A stretch of 64,000 bases of DNA. Origin: Streptococcus sp. 29896 (GTDB lineage Bacteria; Bacillota; Bacilli; Lactobacillales; Streptococcaceae). Each line of letters opens with the position of its first letter. The stretch's first letter is position 1. The position numbers and the translations under genes are program-made. The notes below the pieces were generated by a model that was not told where the DNA came from, did no database searches, and was given only the letters and a program-made list of their open reading frames with translations. This document shows positions 1-8,935 of this stretch, in pieces. Location of the stretch: NCBI RefSeq assembly GCF_032594915.1, contig NZ_CP118733.1:496001-560000 (forward strand). Reading direction: 5' to 3'.

Positions 1-307
1 TCTTGCCCACATCCCCCTTGTAAGACTTGTATTTCTTACATCGGCGAATACGAGCTGATAAGCCTAGTTCTTTCATCAGCCGTTGTACTTTCTTATGATT
101 GATAGAAAATCCACGATTTCTTAACTCAAGGTGAATGCGACGGTAACCATAGTTTCCCTTATGTTCATCATAAATAGCTTGAATTTCAACTTTTAAGTCC
201 TTGTCTTTATCCGGTTTGTCCATTTGTTTGACGTGATAGTAATAGGTAGAAGGAACTAATTGGGAAATAGTCAGAAGGATGTCTAGTCGGAATCCTTCTT
301 CGACCAT
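1..307 (-). CDS. IS3-family transposase OrfB (N-terminal part, truncated by window edge)
   Basis: This is the 5' part of the DDE transposase frame of IS copy 1, identical in layout to 8911 onward in copy 2. Only the N-terminal HTH_21-like region is present. The catalytic DDE residues fall beyond the window edge. It is most likely translated as an OrfAB fusion through a -1 frameshift at the A6G tract (370-376 on this strand), not from an independent start. The truncation reflects the window boundary and says nothing about whether the gene is broken. Confidence 0.88.
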   Translation of the reverse strand, partial: MVEEGFRLDILLTISQLVPSTYYYHVKQMDKPDKDKDLKVEIQAIYDEHKGNYGYRRIHLELRNRGFSINHKKVQRLMKELGLSARIRRCKKYKSYKGDVGK

Positions 308-819
308 CTCTCTAACTGTTTGAGTCTTTCTTGCTCTCTGGCTTCGTCCCTTAAACGAAGCTCCCTCAACTTTTTTAGGTAAGCTACCTCAGTGCGTAAG
401 CGTTCATTTTCCTCCTGAAGTCTCTCCAACTCCGTCATCTCTTCCCAGGTTTTCTTTGATTTACGCCCCATTTTTGGTGGCCTCCCTCTTGTTTTCTCAA
501 CAATAGTATACCCGTTTTTCTTGTATTGTGCTATCCAGTTTGAAAGGGTTCCACGATTTGGCAAGGCATAATCAAGTGAGACGGAGAGAGCTGACTGCTT
601 ATTAAGAAGTACTTTGTCAATCATTTCTTGCTTTAATTCTGGGGAATAGTAGTTATTGTTCTCTTTTTTAACAATACTTAAGCCATATCTCTCAATCAAT
701 CGAATCATATATTTAATACCAGATTGAGCAATACCGAACTGTTTTGACAAGGAATTGAGGGAGTTACCATTTTGACGTAACTCATAAATTTGGACTTTGT
801 CTTCATAACTTAATTTCAT
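283..819 (-). CDS. IS3-family transposase OrfA (helix-turn-helix protein)
   Basis: OrfA of IS copy 1, 178 residues from the ATG at 819 ([18 protein letters not shown]). It holds an N-terminal helix-turn-helix of the type that binds IS terminal repeats, then a heptad-like leucine-zipper stretch near the C terminus used for OrfA/OrfAB multimerisation in this family. A longer reading from 876 is possible, but it would begin inside the terminal inverted repeat, so the internal ATG preceded by GGGGTG is preferred. The protein is identical to that at 8399-8935, indicating recent transposition or gene conversion. Confidence 0.9.
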   Translation of the reverse strand: MKLSYEDKVQIYELRQNGNSLNSLSKQFGIAQSGIKYMIRLIERYGLSIVKKENNNYYSPELKQEMIDKVLLNKQSALSVSLDYALPNRGTLSNWIAQYKKNGYTIVEKTRGRPPKMGRKSKKTWEEMTELERLQEENERLRTEVAYLKKLRELRLRDEAREQERLKQLERWSKKDSD

Positions 820-902
820 AAAAATAGCACCCCATAAGTTAGATTTTTTCATTCTAACTTTTGGGGTGCGGTTCATAATGAGGTTAGGATTTTTCTGTAT
901 GA

Positions 903-927
903 AAAAAGGAAGCCTAGCTTCCTTTTT
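903..927. terminator. bidirectional rho-independent terminator
   Basis: An 11-bp stem (AAAAAGGAAGC / GCTTCCTTTTT) around the loop CTA lies just after the stop codon of the DUF1827 gene on the minus strand. The A and T tracts on both sides mean it can end transcription in either direction, and so also separates the gene from the neighbouring IS. Confidence 0.8.
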
Positions 928-933
928 AGTTGT

Positions 934-1239
934 TTATTCAGTGACAATAGGGATAGACATTTCAATCAATCTATCGGTGTGAATCGTACGGATAGCCGCC
1001 TTGTTGATGGTCCGTTCGTCAATTTTGCGATGGAGGAAGAAATCACGAATCTTCTCAATCTCAGATTGTTGGACAGCACGGTATTTGTTGCTAATCAGCA
1101 ATTCATAGTGGCGGGGTGCCTGTGTAAAAATCACATCCGTATTTCCAGCTGAATAGGTTTCAACTAGGAAGGCATCGGTATTGGCGAGTTGACTTTGTAC
1201 CAGTTGGGCGTGACTATTGGTCGTATTGATAATTTTCAT
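934..1239 (-). CDS. DUF1827 family protein
   Basis: A 101-residue protein that I recognise as the streptococcal DUF1827 family (MKIINTTNSHAQLVQSQL at the N terminus). It is small and soluble, with no signal peptide or membrane segment. No biochemical function is known to me. The ATG at 1239 has a GGAGG Shine-Dalgarno site six bases upstream, and an extended -10 (TGCTATAAT) lies some 35 bp further upstream. In related streptococci this gene sits close to clpE, as here. Family assignment is fairly secure; role is unknown. Confidence 0.8.
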   Translation of the reverse strand: MKIINTTNSHAQLVQSQLANTDAFLVETYSAGNTDVIFTQAPRHYELLISNKYRAVQQSEIEKIRDFFLHRKIDERTINKAAIRTIHTDRLIEMSIPIVTE

Positions 1240-1290
1240 GCATGACCTCCTATCCTTTTGCTTTATTATAGCATTCTTGATGTGAATTTT

Positions 1291-1749
1291 CTAGTCTTTC
1301 TTTGCGGATTGGTCGATTTTCCATTGCTCGATTCCCCATTTATGACTGCCGCGTTTGAGCAGTTGGATGGCTTCTTCCACTGGAAACCAAGCAAGATGAT
1401 TGAAATCTTCTAAGGGCTTGCCGACTTCTTGGTAATCCAAGACTTGGTAGATATAGGCTGGATTGTAGTAGTAGGTATCGCGGTGACTAGAATAAAAATA
1501 TTCGTCAGCTTGGCCGTAATACTGGCCGATTGTTGCGGTGAAGCCAAGCTCTTCTATCAGTTCTCTTTCCAATGCGGTCAGGTGATTTTCCCCTTCTTCA
1601 ATCTCGCCGCCAGGCAAAAACCAGGCGCCATTTGGGGCTTGGACCAGGATAATATGCGTCTTTTCAGGGTTAGAAATGACAGCGTACACTCCATATCGGT
1701 TGGTATAGGTTACATTTTCTTCTTTGACTCCGAATGTTGCGTGGTCCAT
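1291..1749 (-). CDS. NUDIX hydrolase
   Basis: A 152-residue NUDIX-fold hydrolase. The Nudix box GGEIEEGENHLTALERELIE, continuing into ELGF, fits the GX5EX7REUXEEXGU consensus with all metal-binding glutamates present. Members cleave nucleoside diphosphates linked to another moiety, but the substrate cannot be read from the sequence. The reading frame extends upstream to 1764, but a GGAGGA Shine-Dalgarno motif lies inside that extension (1757-1762). The ATG at 1749, seven bases after it, is therefore the likely start. It forms a minus-strand pair with the DUF1827 gene, facing away from the MBL gene. Confidence 0.88.
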   Translation of the reverse strand: MDHATFGVKEENVTYTNRYGVYAVISNPEKTHIILVQAPNGAWFLPGGEIEEGENHLTALERELIEELGFTATIGQYYGQADEYFYSSHRDTYYYNPAYIYQVLDYQEVGKPLEDFNHLAWFPVEEAIQLLKRGSHKWGIEQWKIDQSAKKD

Positions 1750-1920
1750 CTCTATTTCCTCCATCTGTCACAATTTTCTAAATTTTTCCTACTTTGTTCT
1801 GTCATTATACCATGTTTTTATGAATTTTCCTTATGGAAAGCATTAGGGATTGTAAGTTTTTTCGCCTGGAATCCTATGTTATACTAGAAATATGAAAGAC
1901 CTGTCAAGGAGGAATCAAGC

Positions 1921-2916
1921 ATGAGAGAAGTTTACCCTGGCATCTATACCTTTCCTATTTGTTTGCCCAATAGTCCCTTGCGGGAAATCCACTCCTATAT
2001 TATCCGAGGGGAAGAGCGGAGCTTGGTTATTGACACAGGCTACAACCATCCTGAATCCTTGGCGGATATGGAAGCTGGCTTAGCTGTCCTCGGTATTTCA
2101 ATCCAATCGGTGGATTTAGTTATTACTCATCTTCATGCGGATCATTCTGGTTTAGCGACTTATTTTTATGATCGTGGGGCAAGAATTTTTGCTGGGAAGG
2201 TGGATGGTGATCTCTTTAATGCTATGGCAAGTGGAGAGTACTGGAAGATGTTGGAAAGTTTTAAAACTCTTTATGGCATTTCGGACCAGGAGATGGCAAT
2301 TGAAGACAATCCAGGCTATCGTTTCTGCTTGGATCGAGCGGTTCCATTTCAGGTTCTAGAGATTGGTAGTCATTTCCAATTCGGGAACTTTGATTTTGAA
2401 ATTTTGGATTTAATTGGACATACTCCGGGTCATATTGGTTTGTATGATAGGGACAAACAAATTTTATTTAGTGCTGATACGGTTTTGGATCCAATTACGC
2501 CCAATATTACCTTCTGGGGCTGGGAGTACCCAAATATCCTGAAGACCTATATGGAGACTCTAGGTCGCTTACGTAAGATGCCGAAGATTACCTTATTCCC
2601 TGGTCACCGTAAGGTCATTGATGACCATGTCAGTCGCATTGACCAGTTAATTGACCATCATTTTGAACGGATGCAGGAGATATTGGATGCGATTGGAATT
2701 GATGAAAAAGTGACTGTACGGGATGTGTCGGCTCGTATCAAATGGCGCATTAAGGCAGATTCTTGGGACCAATTTCCGAAACCACAGAAATGGTTTGCTA
2801 GTGGGGAAACTATGGCCCACTTAGATTACTTGGTTGAATCTGGTCATTTGTCCATGACCCTGAACAAGGGAGTTCTCTATTTCAAAAAATTGCAAAACTG
2901 TATCTCAAAAGGATAA
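1921..2916 (+). CDS. MBL-fold metallo-hydrolase
   Basis: A 331-residue metallo-beta-lactamase superfamily protein. The signature metal motif HLHADHSG is present (about residues 76-83), followed by a further ligand in the GHTPGH stretch and a late PGH motif. The C-terminal 80 residues look like the small helical or winged domain found in many RNase Z-, glyoxalase- or lactonase-like members. Substrate is not inferable. The start has a strong AAGGAGG site, and an extended -10 (TGTTATACT, 1877-1885) lies upstream. It is convergent with clpE across a shared terminator. Confidence 0.85.
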   Translation: MREVYPGIYTFPICLPNSPLREIHSYIIRGEERSLVIDTGYNHPESLADMEAGLAVLGISIQSVDLVITHLHADHSGLATYFYDRGARIFAGKVDGDLFNAMASGEYWKMLESFKTLYGISDQEMAIEDNPGYRFCLDRAVPFQVLEIGSHFQFGNFDFEILDLIGHTPGHIGLYDRDKQILFSADTVLDPITPNITFWGWEYPNILKTYMETLGRLRKMPKITLFPGHRKVIDDHVSRIDQLIDHHFERMQEILDAIGIDEKVTVRDVSARIKWRIKADSWDQFPKPQKWFASGETMAHLDYLVESGHLSMTLNKGVLYFKKLQNCISKG

Positions 2917-2924
2917 CCTCTTAC

Positions 2925-2961
2925 AAAAATAGCACCCAGCTAGATGCAGGGTGCTATTTTT
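2925..2961. terminator. bidirectional terminator between MBL gene and clpE
   Basis: A 13-bp stem (AAAAATAGCACCC with GGGTGCTATTTTT) and an 11-nt loop sit between two convergent genes. A/T tracts on both flanks allow use by either gene. Confidence 0.85.
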
Positions 2962-2965
2962 AGGC

Positions 2966-5203
2966 TTATTCAGTGGGGTGATTTACTTTTTTCTGATTGG
3001 CTTTGATGATGATGTCGCCCTTAGGATTCATGATGGCACGCAAGTCTTTTTCTTGCGGATGCTCCAGATAGAAATCCGTAATGGCATCCTCAATCTGATC
3101 CTGAATGGTTCTGCGGAGTGGACGAGCTCCCATTTTTGGATCGTAACCCAAGTCAACCAGTTTTTCCTTGACCTTTTCAGTAACATGGAGATTGATACCA
3201 TTGTTAGAAAGGCGCTTGTTAACATCTTCTAACATGAGGCTGACAATTTCGAGAAGGTTTTCCTTGCTGAGTGGCTGAAATTCGATGATACCGTCAAAGC
3301 GGTTCATAAATTCTGGACTAAAGAAGTTACCGAGTTGGTTCAGAACAGAGTGGGTTCTGCCTTCCATTGCTGCACCGAATCCGACGCTGGCTTCCACTTT
3401 CCCAGTACCAGCATTTGATGTCATGATAATGATAGTATCCTTAAAGCTGACAGTTCGACCTTGTCCATCTGTCAAGCGCCCATCGTCTAGAACCTGAAGG
3501 AACATATGCATAACATCAGGGTGGGCTTTTTCAACCTCATCGAGCAAGATGAGGGAGTAAGGATTACGGCGTACTTTTTCAGTTAGTTGACCGGCTTCTT
3601 CATAGCCCACATATCCTGGAGGAGCACCAACTAGCTTGGCTACAGCATGTTTCTCCATATATTCAGACATATCGAAGCGGATCATACTGTCTGCTGAACC
3701 AAAGAGTTCAATGGCTAATTGTTTGGACAGTTCGGTTTTTCCGACACCTGTTGGTCCGACAAAGAGGAAGGAGCCGATTGGACGATTCGGCGCTCCTAGG
3801 CCAACACGGTTGCGGCGAATGGCCTTGGCAATCTTATCCACTGCGTCATCTTGTCCAATGACGTGGGCTTTGAGGTCGCTGGCTAGGTTGATGAGTTGAG
3901 ATTGCTCTTTTTCTTTGAGGTCACCAACGGGGATATTGGTTTTTTGTTCGACAATGGCTTCGATTTCTTTTTCAGTAATGAGTGGTGTGTCTTCTTCGCT
4001 CAAGGTTGCCTTTTGCATTTCCTTGTATTTGGCGATTTGGTCACGGTAGTAGGCTGCTTTTTCGTAATCTTCGTCGCGGGTAGCTTGTGCTTTACGATTT
4101 TCAGCTTCGATCAAGCGTTGATCAATTTCTTTGGGATCTACAAAGTTGAGGGTCAAGTTCATCTTAGAGCCTGCCTCATCCAAAAGGTCAATGGCTTTAT
4201 CTGGTAAGAAGCGATCCTGAATGTAACGGTTAGAGAGAACTGCAGCGGCCGCGATTGCTGCATCCGTATATTTGACATGATGGTAGTCCTGGTACTTGCT
4301 CTGAATACCCTTGAGAATGGTAATAGTTTCCTCCACACTCGGCTCATCAACCTTTACAGGCTGCATCCGGCGTTCTAAGGCTGCATCTTTTTCGATAATA
4401 CGGTACTCATTTAGCGTAGTTGCTCCAACCAGTTGCATTTCTCCACGTGCTAGGGCCGGTTTGAGGATATTGCCTGCATCCATATTGCCATCGCCTGCTG
4501 AACCTGCACCAACTATCTCATGGATTTCGTCAATAAAGAGGATAATCTCGCGACGGTTCCGGATTTCTTCCATGAGTTTTTGCATGCGTTCTTCAAACTG
4601 ACCTCGGATACCAGTTCCTTGAACAAGGCTAACAACATCAAGGCGGATGACTTCCTTACCTTGCAATTTTTGTGGTACATCGCCATCCACAATTTTTTGG
4701 GCCAGGCCTTCAACGACAGCGGTTTTACCAACACCTGGCTCGCCAATGAGAACTGGGTTGTTCTTAGTACGGCGGTTGAGAATTTCAATCACTCGTCGGA
4801 TTTCTTGATCGCGACCAATGACAGGATCAATATCGCCACGACGGGCAATTTCTGTGACATTGATACCAAACTCTTCTAATAAACCGTTTGGCTTTTGTGG
4901 TGGCTGCTGATGACCACCATTGCCATTGCTGCCTCCACCTGACTGTGTAGGTGGTGTTTGGTTTCGTGCCTTTCCTGCTGGTGTATGACCTGGATAGCTA
5001 CCTAGATGATTGAAAAATTCGCTGAAGGGATCCATATTGTTGGGATTGGCTAAATCACCGAGCCCTTTCAAAATGGCATTATTAGGATCAGTTTTCATGA
5101 TTTGATAGCAGTTGTGGCAGAGGTCAACCTGTTGTTGTTTTCCGTTTAGGTTGGTATAGAGATGGATGGTTGCGTCATTGATTTTACAGTTATGGCAAAG
5201 CAT
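2966..5203 (-). CDS. clpE: ATP-dependent Clp protease ATP-binding subunit ClpE
   Basis: A 745-residue HSP100/Clp AAA+ unfoldase. The N terminus carries the ClpE-specific four-cysteine zinc finger (CHNC near residue 3 and CHNC near residue 29), then a short Gly/Gln/Pro-rich linker. Two AAA+ modules follow, with Walker A motifs GEPGVGKT and GPTGVGKT, and a UVR-type coiled segment lies between them. ClpE works with ClpP to unfold and degrade damaged proteins during heat and other stress, and takes part in CtsR turnover in Gram-positives. Regulation by CtsR is directly supported by the operator upstream (5242-5258). The start has a GAGGGA site. Confidence 0.97.
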   Translation of the reverse strand: MLCHNCKINDATIHLYTNLNGKQQQVDLCHNCYQIMKTDPNNAILKGLGDLANPNNMDPFSEFFNHLGSYPGHTPAGKARNQTPPTQSGGGSNGNGGHQQPPQKPNGLLEEFGINVTEIARRGDIDPVIGRDQEIRRVIEILNRRTKNNPVLIGEPGVGKTAVVEGLAQKIVDGDVPQKLQGKEVIRLDVVSLVQGTGIRGQFEERMQKLMEEIRNRREIILFIDEIHEIVGAGSAGDGNMDAGNILKPALARGEMQLVGATTLNEYRIIEKDAALERRMQPVKVDEPSVEETITILKGIQSKYQDYHHVKYTDAAIAAAAVLSNRYIQDRFLPDKAIDLLDEAGSKMNLTLNFVDPKEIDQRLIEAENRKAQATRDEDYEKAAYYRDQIAKYKEMQKATLSEEDTPLITEKEIEAIVEQKTNIPVGDLKEKEQSQLINLASDLKAHVIGQDDAVDKIAKAIRRNRVGLGAPNRPIGSFLFVGPTGVGKTELSKQLAIELFGSADSMIRFDMSEYMEKHAVAKLVGAPPGYVGYEEAGQLTEKVRRNPYSLILLDEVEKAHPDVMHMFLQVLDDGRLTDGQGRTVSFKDTIIIMTSNAGTGKVEASVGFGAAMEGRTHSVLNQLGNFFSPEFMNRFDGIIEFQPLSKENLLEIVSLMLEDVNKRLSNNGINLHVTEKVKEKLVDLGYDPKMGARPLRRTIQDQIEDAITDFYLEHPQEKDLRAIMNPKGDIIIKANQKKVNHPTE

Positions 5204-5241
5204 ATCGTTCCCTCTTTTCTATTTTCTGACCAAAAACTATT

Positions 5242-5295
5242 AGTCAATAAAGGTCAAATATAAGTCAATTATATCAAGTTTCCATTAAAATGCAA
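5242..5295 (-). promoter_or_regulatory. clpE promoter with CtsR operator
   Basis: On the minus strand a -35 (TTGCAT, 5290-5295) and an extended -10 (TGATATAAT; hexamer 5268-5273) are separated by 16 bp. Directly downstream, the plus strand reads AGTCAAT-AAA-GGTCAAA (5242-5258). That is the heptad-3-heptad direct repeat of the CtsR box, with a third AGTCAAT at 5263-5269. Overlap with the transcription start region fits repression of clpE by CtsR under non-stress conditions. The remaining spacer to 5547 is AT-rich and holds the promoter of the next plus-strand gene. Confidence 0.85.
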
Positions 5296-5547
5296 GAATC
5301 TGCTATCTTCCTTTCTCGTTTTCAGTAGTTTCGTTTTTGGAACAAAATCTGTCCCGTTTTTGAAGGGATGTGATTGCATAAAGATGAATTTGTGAGTATT
5401 TATAGATGAAACCCCTTTCTTCTTGTATTTTACCATGAAATTAACCAATAGAAAAGGAAGGAAAATAGGGGATTATCCAGCTAAAATACTTACAAATTAT
5501 CAAAAGTGTGGTAAAATATACCTATACTAAGAATTAGGAGACATTTT

Positions 5548-5778
5548 ATGGAATCACATTTGGTGAGAATCATTAGCCGTTTGCAGGCTATGGCCAGTGA
5601 TGGCGGAACCTTGAAACGAAACTTTGAACGTGAGGGTGTCGTTGTGGCAGAGGTTGCTTATAGTAATGATGAAGTCAATGGTGCAGTCTTTACATTGAGA
5701 GACGTTGCTGCAAGAGAAACCTATACTTTTGACAGCATTGATTTGATTGCAATGGAAATTTACGAGCTTCTTTACTAG
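5548..5778 (+). CDS. DUF1797 (YkuJ-like) family protein
   Basis: A 76-residue soluble protein that I recognise as the DUF1797/YkuJ family common in Firmicutes (ESHLVRIISRLQAMASDG at the N terminus). No catalytic motif, signal or membrane segment is visible, and function is unknown. A TTAGGAG site precedes the ATG. It is monocistronic between clpE and the ABC transporter genes, with a terminator-like hairpin after it. Confidence 0.8.
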   Translation: MESHLVRIISRLQAMASDGGTLKRNFEREGVVVAEVAYSNDEVNGAVFTLRDVAARETYTFDSIDLIAMEIYELLY

Positions 5779-5785
5779 AAGAGAC

Positions 5786-5816
5786 GAAGAAGGCGCTGAC
5801 GAAGCGCTTTTTCTTC
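5786..5816 (+). terminator. terminator after the DUF1797 gene
   Basis: The stem GCGCT/AGCGC, extended by AAGAAG pairing with the following TTTTTCTT, lies directly downstream of the stop codon and before the ABC transporter promoter. Confidence 0.65.
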
Positions 5817-5894
5817 TGAATATTTTTTTGTAATATTTGAATTTTTATGCACATTGTGGTATAATTATGAAAATCGTTGATTAGGAGTATGTAA

Positions 5895-6584
5895 ATGGAT
5901 TTTTCTTTTCTTTCAAAATATATAGGCTATTTTAATTACGGAGCCTTGGTAACCATTATTATCGCCTTCTTTGTTGTCTTTTTCGGAAGTATTTTAGGTC
6001 TTCTTTTGGCTTTGGCTCAACGCAGTAAGTGGAAGGTCTTGGTTTGGTTTGCAAATCTGTATGTATGGATTTTCCGTGGAACACCCATGTTAGTGCAGAT
6101 TATGATTGCTTTTTCGATGATGCACCTGTCTGCACCAACTTTTCAATTGGGAGTGTTGTCAGTGGATTTGACACGATTGATTCCAGGAATTGTCATTCTT
6201 TCGATGAACTCTGGCGCCTATGTCTCAGAGACTATCCGTGCAGGAATCAATGCTGTTCCAAAAGGTCAGCTAGAAGCAGCCTACTCGCTAGGGATTCGTC
6301 CGGTTCAGGCTATGCGCTATGTCATTATGCCCCAGGCTATTAAAAACATCCTGCCTGCTTTGGGAAATGAATTTGTGACCATTGTCAAGGACAGTTCATT
6401 GTTGGCAACCATTGGTGTAATTGAGTTGTGGAATGGTGCAGGTTCTGTTGCAACCATGACTTATCTGACTAGAGAGCCGTACTTTGTAGCAGCCGCTTAT
6501 TATTTGATGATGACCAGTATTTTGACGTTTGCCATCACGCGCTTTGAGAAGAAATTAAACAAGGGAGGTCAGGGCCATGACTAA
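5895..6584 (+). CDS. amino acid ABC transporter permease
   Basis: A 229-residue polytopic membrane protein of the polar amino acid (HisM/GlnP) permease class. It has about five hydrophobic segments and the EAA loop region ([23 protein letters not shown]) that docks onto the ATPase. The following gene encodes the matching ATPase and overlaps by 8 bp, so the two are translationally coupled. No substrate-binding protein gene is adjacent, so the substrate (glutamine, glutamate, cystine or another) cannot be named; the binding protein must be encoded elsewhere. RBS TTAGGAG. Confidence 0.92.
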   Translation: MDFSFLSKYIGYFNYGALVTIIIAFFVVFFGSILGLLLALAQRSKWKVLVWFANLYVWIFRGTPMLVQIMIAFSMMHLSAPTFQLGVLSVDLTRLIPGIVILSMNSGAYVSETIRAGINAVPKGQLEAAYSLGIRPVQAMRYVIMPQAIKNILPALGNEFVTIVKDSSLLATIGVIELWNGAGSVATMTYLTREPYFVAAAYYLMMTSILTFAITRFEKKLNKGGQGHD

Positions 6585-7311
6585 TGCCATTATCTCAATC
6601 AGAAATTTGCATAAGTATTTCGGAAAAAATGAAGTCTTAAAAGGCATTGACTTGGATATCCAACAAGGCCAGGTGGTTGTCATTATCGGACCTTCTGGAT
6701 CAGGAAAATCAACTTTCTTGCGGACCATGAATCTCTTGGAAGTTCCGACCAAGGGAACGGTGACTTTTGAAGGGGTTGATATTACAGATAAATCAAATGA
6801 TATTTTCAAGATGCGTGAAAAGATGGGGATGGTTTTCCAGCAGTTTAATCTTTTCCCAAATATGACCGTCTTGGAAAATATTACCCTGTCTCCAATTAAG
6901 ACAAAAGGCATTGCAAAGGCAGAAGCTGAAGCCAAGGCCAAGGAGTTGCTTGAAAAGGTTGGTCTGCCAGATAAGGCACAAGCCTATCCACAAAGCCTTT
7001 CAGGTGGTCAGCAGCAGCGGATTGCCATTGCACGTGGTTTGGCTATGGATCCAGATGTCTTGCTCTTTGATGAGCCGACCTCTGCTCTTGACCCTGAGAT
7101 GGTCGGTGAGGTCCTTGCGGTTATGCAGGACCTGGCTAAGTCTGGGATGACCATGGTCATCGTGACCCATGAGATGGGATTTGCGCGTGAGGTGGCTGAC
7201 CGTGTTATCTTCATGGATGGAGGTGTCATTGTTGAAGATGGCACACCAGAAGAAGTTTTCGAACACACCAAAGAAGAACGGACCAAGGATTTCTTATCTA
7301 AAGTCTTGTAA
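6577..7311 (+). CDS. amino acid ABC transporter ATP-binding protein
   Basis: A 244-residue ATPase of the GlnQ/HisP type. Walker A is GPSGSGKS, the Q-loop follows in FQQFNLFP, the signature motif is LSGGQQQR, Walker B runs into DEPTSALDP, and the H-loop histidine is in VTHEMGF. It energises uptake with the upstream permease, overlapping it by 8 bp. A strong terminator follows directly, so the operon consists of these two genes. Confidence 0.95.
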   Translation: MTNAIISIRNLHKYFGKNEVLKGIDLDIQQGQVVVIIGPSGSGKSTFLRTMNLLEVPTKGTVTFEGVDITDKSNDIFKMREKMGMVFQQFNLFPNMTVLENITLSPIKTKGIAKAEAEAKAKELLEKVGLPDKAQAYPQSLSGGQQQRIAIARGLAMDPDVLLFDEPTSALDPEMVGEVLAVMQDLAKSGMTMVIVTHEMGFAREVADRVIFMDGGVIVEDGTPEEVFEHTKEERTKDFLSKVL

Positions 7312-7315
7312 GATT

Positions 7316-7341
7316 AACTCCGACATTGTTCGGAGTTTTTT
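7316..7341 (+). terminator. rho-independent terminator after ABC transporter operon
   Basis: The stem AACTCCGA / TCGGAGTT with a short loop is followed by a T tract, five bases after the ATPase stop codon. Confidence 0.85.
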
Positions 7342-7428
7342 ATATTTTTTGATGATTTTGGGAAGTAAGTGAGTCAAAAGGTTGAAAAATAAGGTATAAT
7401 GAAGAAAAAAGTGAGGAGAATTCAAGAG

Positions 7429-8277
7429 ATGGTCGTGATTGATGGAAAGGCTTTGGCAGCAAAAATGCAGGCTGCCTTGGCAGAAAAAACAGCTCAATTA
7501 AAAGAGGAAAAAGGCCTGGTGCCAGGTCTTGTTGTTATTTTGGTGGGTGAAGATCCTGCTAGTCAGGTCTATGTTCGCAACAAAGAGCGTTCAGCCCTTG
7601 CAGCAGGATTTAAGAGCGAGGTGGTGAGAGTACCGGATACTATTTCAGAAGCTGAATTGTTGGAATTAATCGAAGGCTACAATCAAGCTGATGAATGGCA
7701 TGGTATTTTGGTACAGTTACCTCTACCTGCCCACATCAGCGAAGAAAAAGTTTTGTTGGCTATTAATCCAGACAAGGATGTGGACGGTTTCCATCCAACC
7801 AATATGGGTAAATTCTGGTCAGGTCATCCTGTCATGATTCCATCAACTCCAGCAGGGATTATAGAGATGTTCAAGGAATACCAGATTGAACTAGAAGGCA
7901 AGTCAGCCCTTGTCATCGGTCGTTCCAATATTGTGGGAAAACCCATGGCCCAGCTTCTGCTGGATGCTAATGCGACAGTAACCATTGCCCATTCTCGGAC
8001 TAAAAATTTACCAGAATTGGCTCGTCAAGCGGATATTTTAGTTGTTGCCATTGGCCGTGGACATTTTGTGACCAAGGATTTCATAAAGCCAGGTGCAGTC
8101 GTGATTGATGTGGGCATGAACCGGGATGAAAATGGCAAACTGATTGGGGATGTCAAGTATGATGAAGTGGCAGATCTAGCCAGCCACATCACCCCAGTTC
8201 CAGGAGGAGTTGGGCCTATGACCATTACCATGCTTATGGAGCAAACTTATGAAGCATGTGTCAGAAGTGGGAAATAG
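7429..8277 (+). CDS. folD: bifunctional methylenetetrahydrofolate dehydrogenase/cyclohydrolase FolD
   Basis: A 282-residue enzyme interconverting 5,10-methylene-, 5,10-methenyl- and 10-formyl-tetrahydrofolate in one-carbon metabolism. It shows the FolD hallmarks: the VGEDPAS and YVRNKE region holding the catalytic lysine, [14 protein letters not shown], and the Rossmann motif [11 protein letters not shown], ending in [10 protein letters not shown]. The open frame begins at 7399, but that codon overlaps a TATAAT -10 hexamer (7395-7400). The ATG at 7429, ten bases after AGGAG, is therefore the start. It is monocistronic and ends in a terminator. Confidence 0.97.
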   Translation: MVVIDGKALAAKMQAALAEKTAQLKEEKGLVPGLVVILVGEDPASQVYVRNKERSALAAGFKSEVVRVPDTISEAELLELIEGYNQADEWHGILVQLPLPAHISEEKVLLAINPDKDVDGFHPTNMGKFWSGHPVMIPSTPAGIIEMFKEYQIELEGKSALVIGRSNIVGKPMAQLLLDANATVTIAHSRTKNLPELARQADILVVAIGRGHFVTKDFIKPGAVVIDVGMNRDENGKLIGDVKYDEVADLASHITPVPGGVGPMTITMLMEQTYEACVRSGK

Positions 8278-8288
8278 AAAAAATAGAT

Positions 8289-8317
8289 GAGGTTGGCAAG
8301 AGCTGACCTCGTTTTTT
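8289..8317 (+). terminator. terminator after folD
   Basis: GAGGT and ACCTC form the base of a hairpin whose 3' side runs into G and six T residues. It lies immediately before the insertion sequence. Confidence 0.7.
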
Positions 8318-8350
8318 ATATAAGAAAATCCCATAGGTATTTTGAACCGC

Positions 8351-8389
8351 ACCCCAAAAGTTAGAATGAAAAAATCTAACTTATGGGGT
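8351..8389 (+). promoter_or_regulatory. IS-end hairpin covering the orfA Shine-Dalgarno site
   Basis: Two 15-nt arms (8351-8365 and 8375-8389) are complementary at 14 of 15 positions around the loop ATGAAAAAA. The 3' arm includes GGGGT, the only plausible ribosome site for the orfA ATG at 8399. Transcripts entering from outside the element would fold this hairpin and hide the site. Confidence 0.6.
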
Positions 8390-8398
8390 GCTATTTTT

Positions 8399-8935
8399 AT
8401 GAAATTAAGTTATGAAGACAAAGTCCAAATTTATGAGTTACGTCAAAATGGTAACTCCCTCAATTCCTTGTCAAAACAGTTCGGTATTGCTCAATCTGGT
8501 ATTAAATATATGATTCGATTGATTGAGAGATATGGCTTAAGTATTGTTAAAAAAGAGAACAATAACTACTATTCCCCAGAATTAAAGCAAGAAATGATTG
8601 ACAAAGTACTTCTTAATAAGCAGTCAGCTCTCTCCGTCTCACTTGATTATGCCTTGCCAAATCGTGGAACCCTTTCAAACTGGATAGCACAATACAAGAA
8701 AAACGGGTATACTATTGTTGAGAAAACAAGAGGGAGGCCACCAAAAATGGGGCGTAAATCAAAGAAAACCTGGGAAGAGATGACGGAGTTGGAGAGACTT
8801 CAGGAGGAAAATGAACGATTACGCACTGAGGTAGCTTACCTAAAAAAGTTGAGGGAGCTTCGTTTAAGGGACGAAGCCAGAGAGCAAGAAAGACTCAAAC
8901 AATTAGAGAGATGGTCGAAGAAGGATTCCGACTAG
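8399..8935 (+). CDS. IS3-family transposase OrfA
   Basis: A 178-residue protein with an N-terminal helix-turn-helix ([19 protein letters not shown]) and a second HTH-like region, then a basic segment and a C-terminal leucine-zipper-like helix ([20 protein letters not shown]). In IS3 elements OrfA binds the ends and regulates transposition, and its N-terminal part is shared with the OrfAB transposase. The -1 frameshift site lies inside the zipper region (8842-8848). An in-frame upstream TTG at 8342 overlaps the terminal repeat and is an unlikely start. Confidence 0.92.
   Translation: MKLSYEDKVQIYELRQNGNSLNSLSKQFGIAQSGIKYMIRLIERYGLSIVKKENNNYYSPELKQEMIDKVLLNKQSALSVSLDYALPNRGTLSNWIAQYKKNGYTIVEKTRGRPPKMGRKSKKTWEEMTELERLQEENERLRTEVAYLKKLRELRLRDEAREQERLKQLERWSKKDSD
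8842..8877 (+). other. programmed -1 ribosomal frameshift signal (A6G plus stem-loop)
   Basis: The heptamer A-AAA-AAG (8842-8848) is in the correct phase of orfA. After an 8-nt spacer comes a perfect 7-bp stem, GCTTCGT (8857-8863) with ACGAAGC (8871-8877), and a 7-nt loop. Shifting back one base here opens a continuous frame into orfB. The same signal is present in copy 1 (370-376, minus strand). Confidence 0.85.

Larger units (their letters stand above)
1..875 (-). mobile_element. IS3-family insertion sequence, copy 1 (cut by window edge)
   Basis: This is the left part (875 bp) of the element seen complete at 8343-9782, here on the opposite strand. Position p here corresponds to 9218 minus p in the other copy, and the OrfA proteins of the two copies are identical. 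The outer end at 875 carries the same terminal sequence (TGAACCGCACCCC read on the minus strand). Only orfA and the start of orfB lie inside the window. No target duplication can be judged because the other end is missing. Confidence 0.93.

Noticed and set aside
1429..1887. 152-residue plus-strand ORF opposite the NUDIX gene
   Set aside because: It is antisense to a gene with a full Nudix box and has no ribosome site.
876..8342. Composite transposon formed by the two IS copies
   Set aside because: The enclosed genes are conserved core genes in normal order, with no cargo such as resistance genes. The copies look independently inserted.
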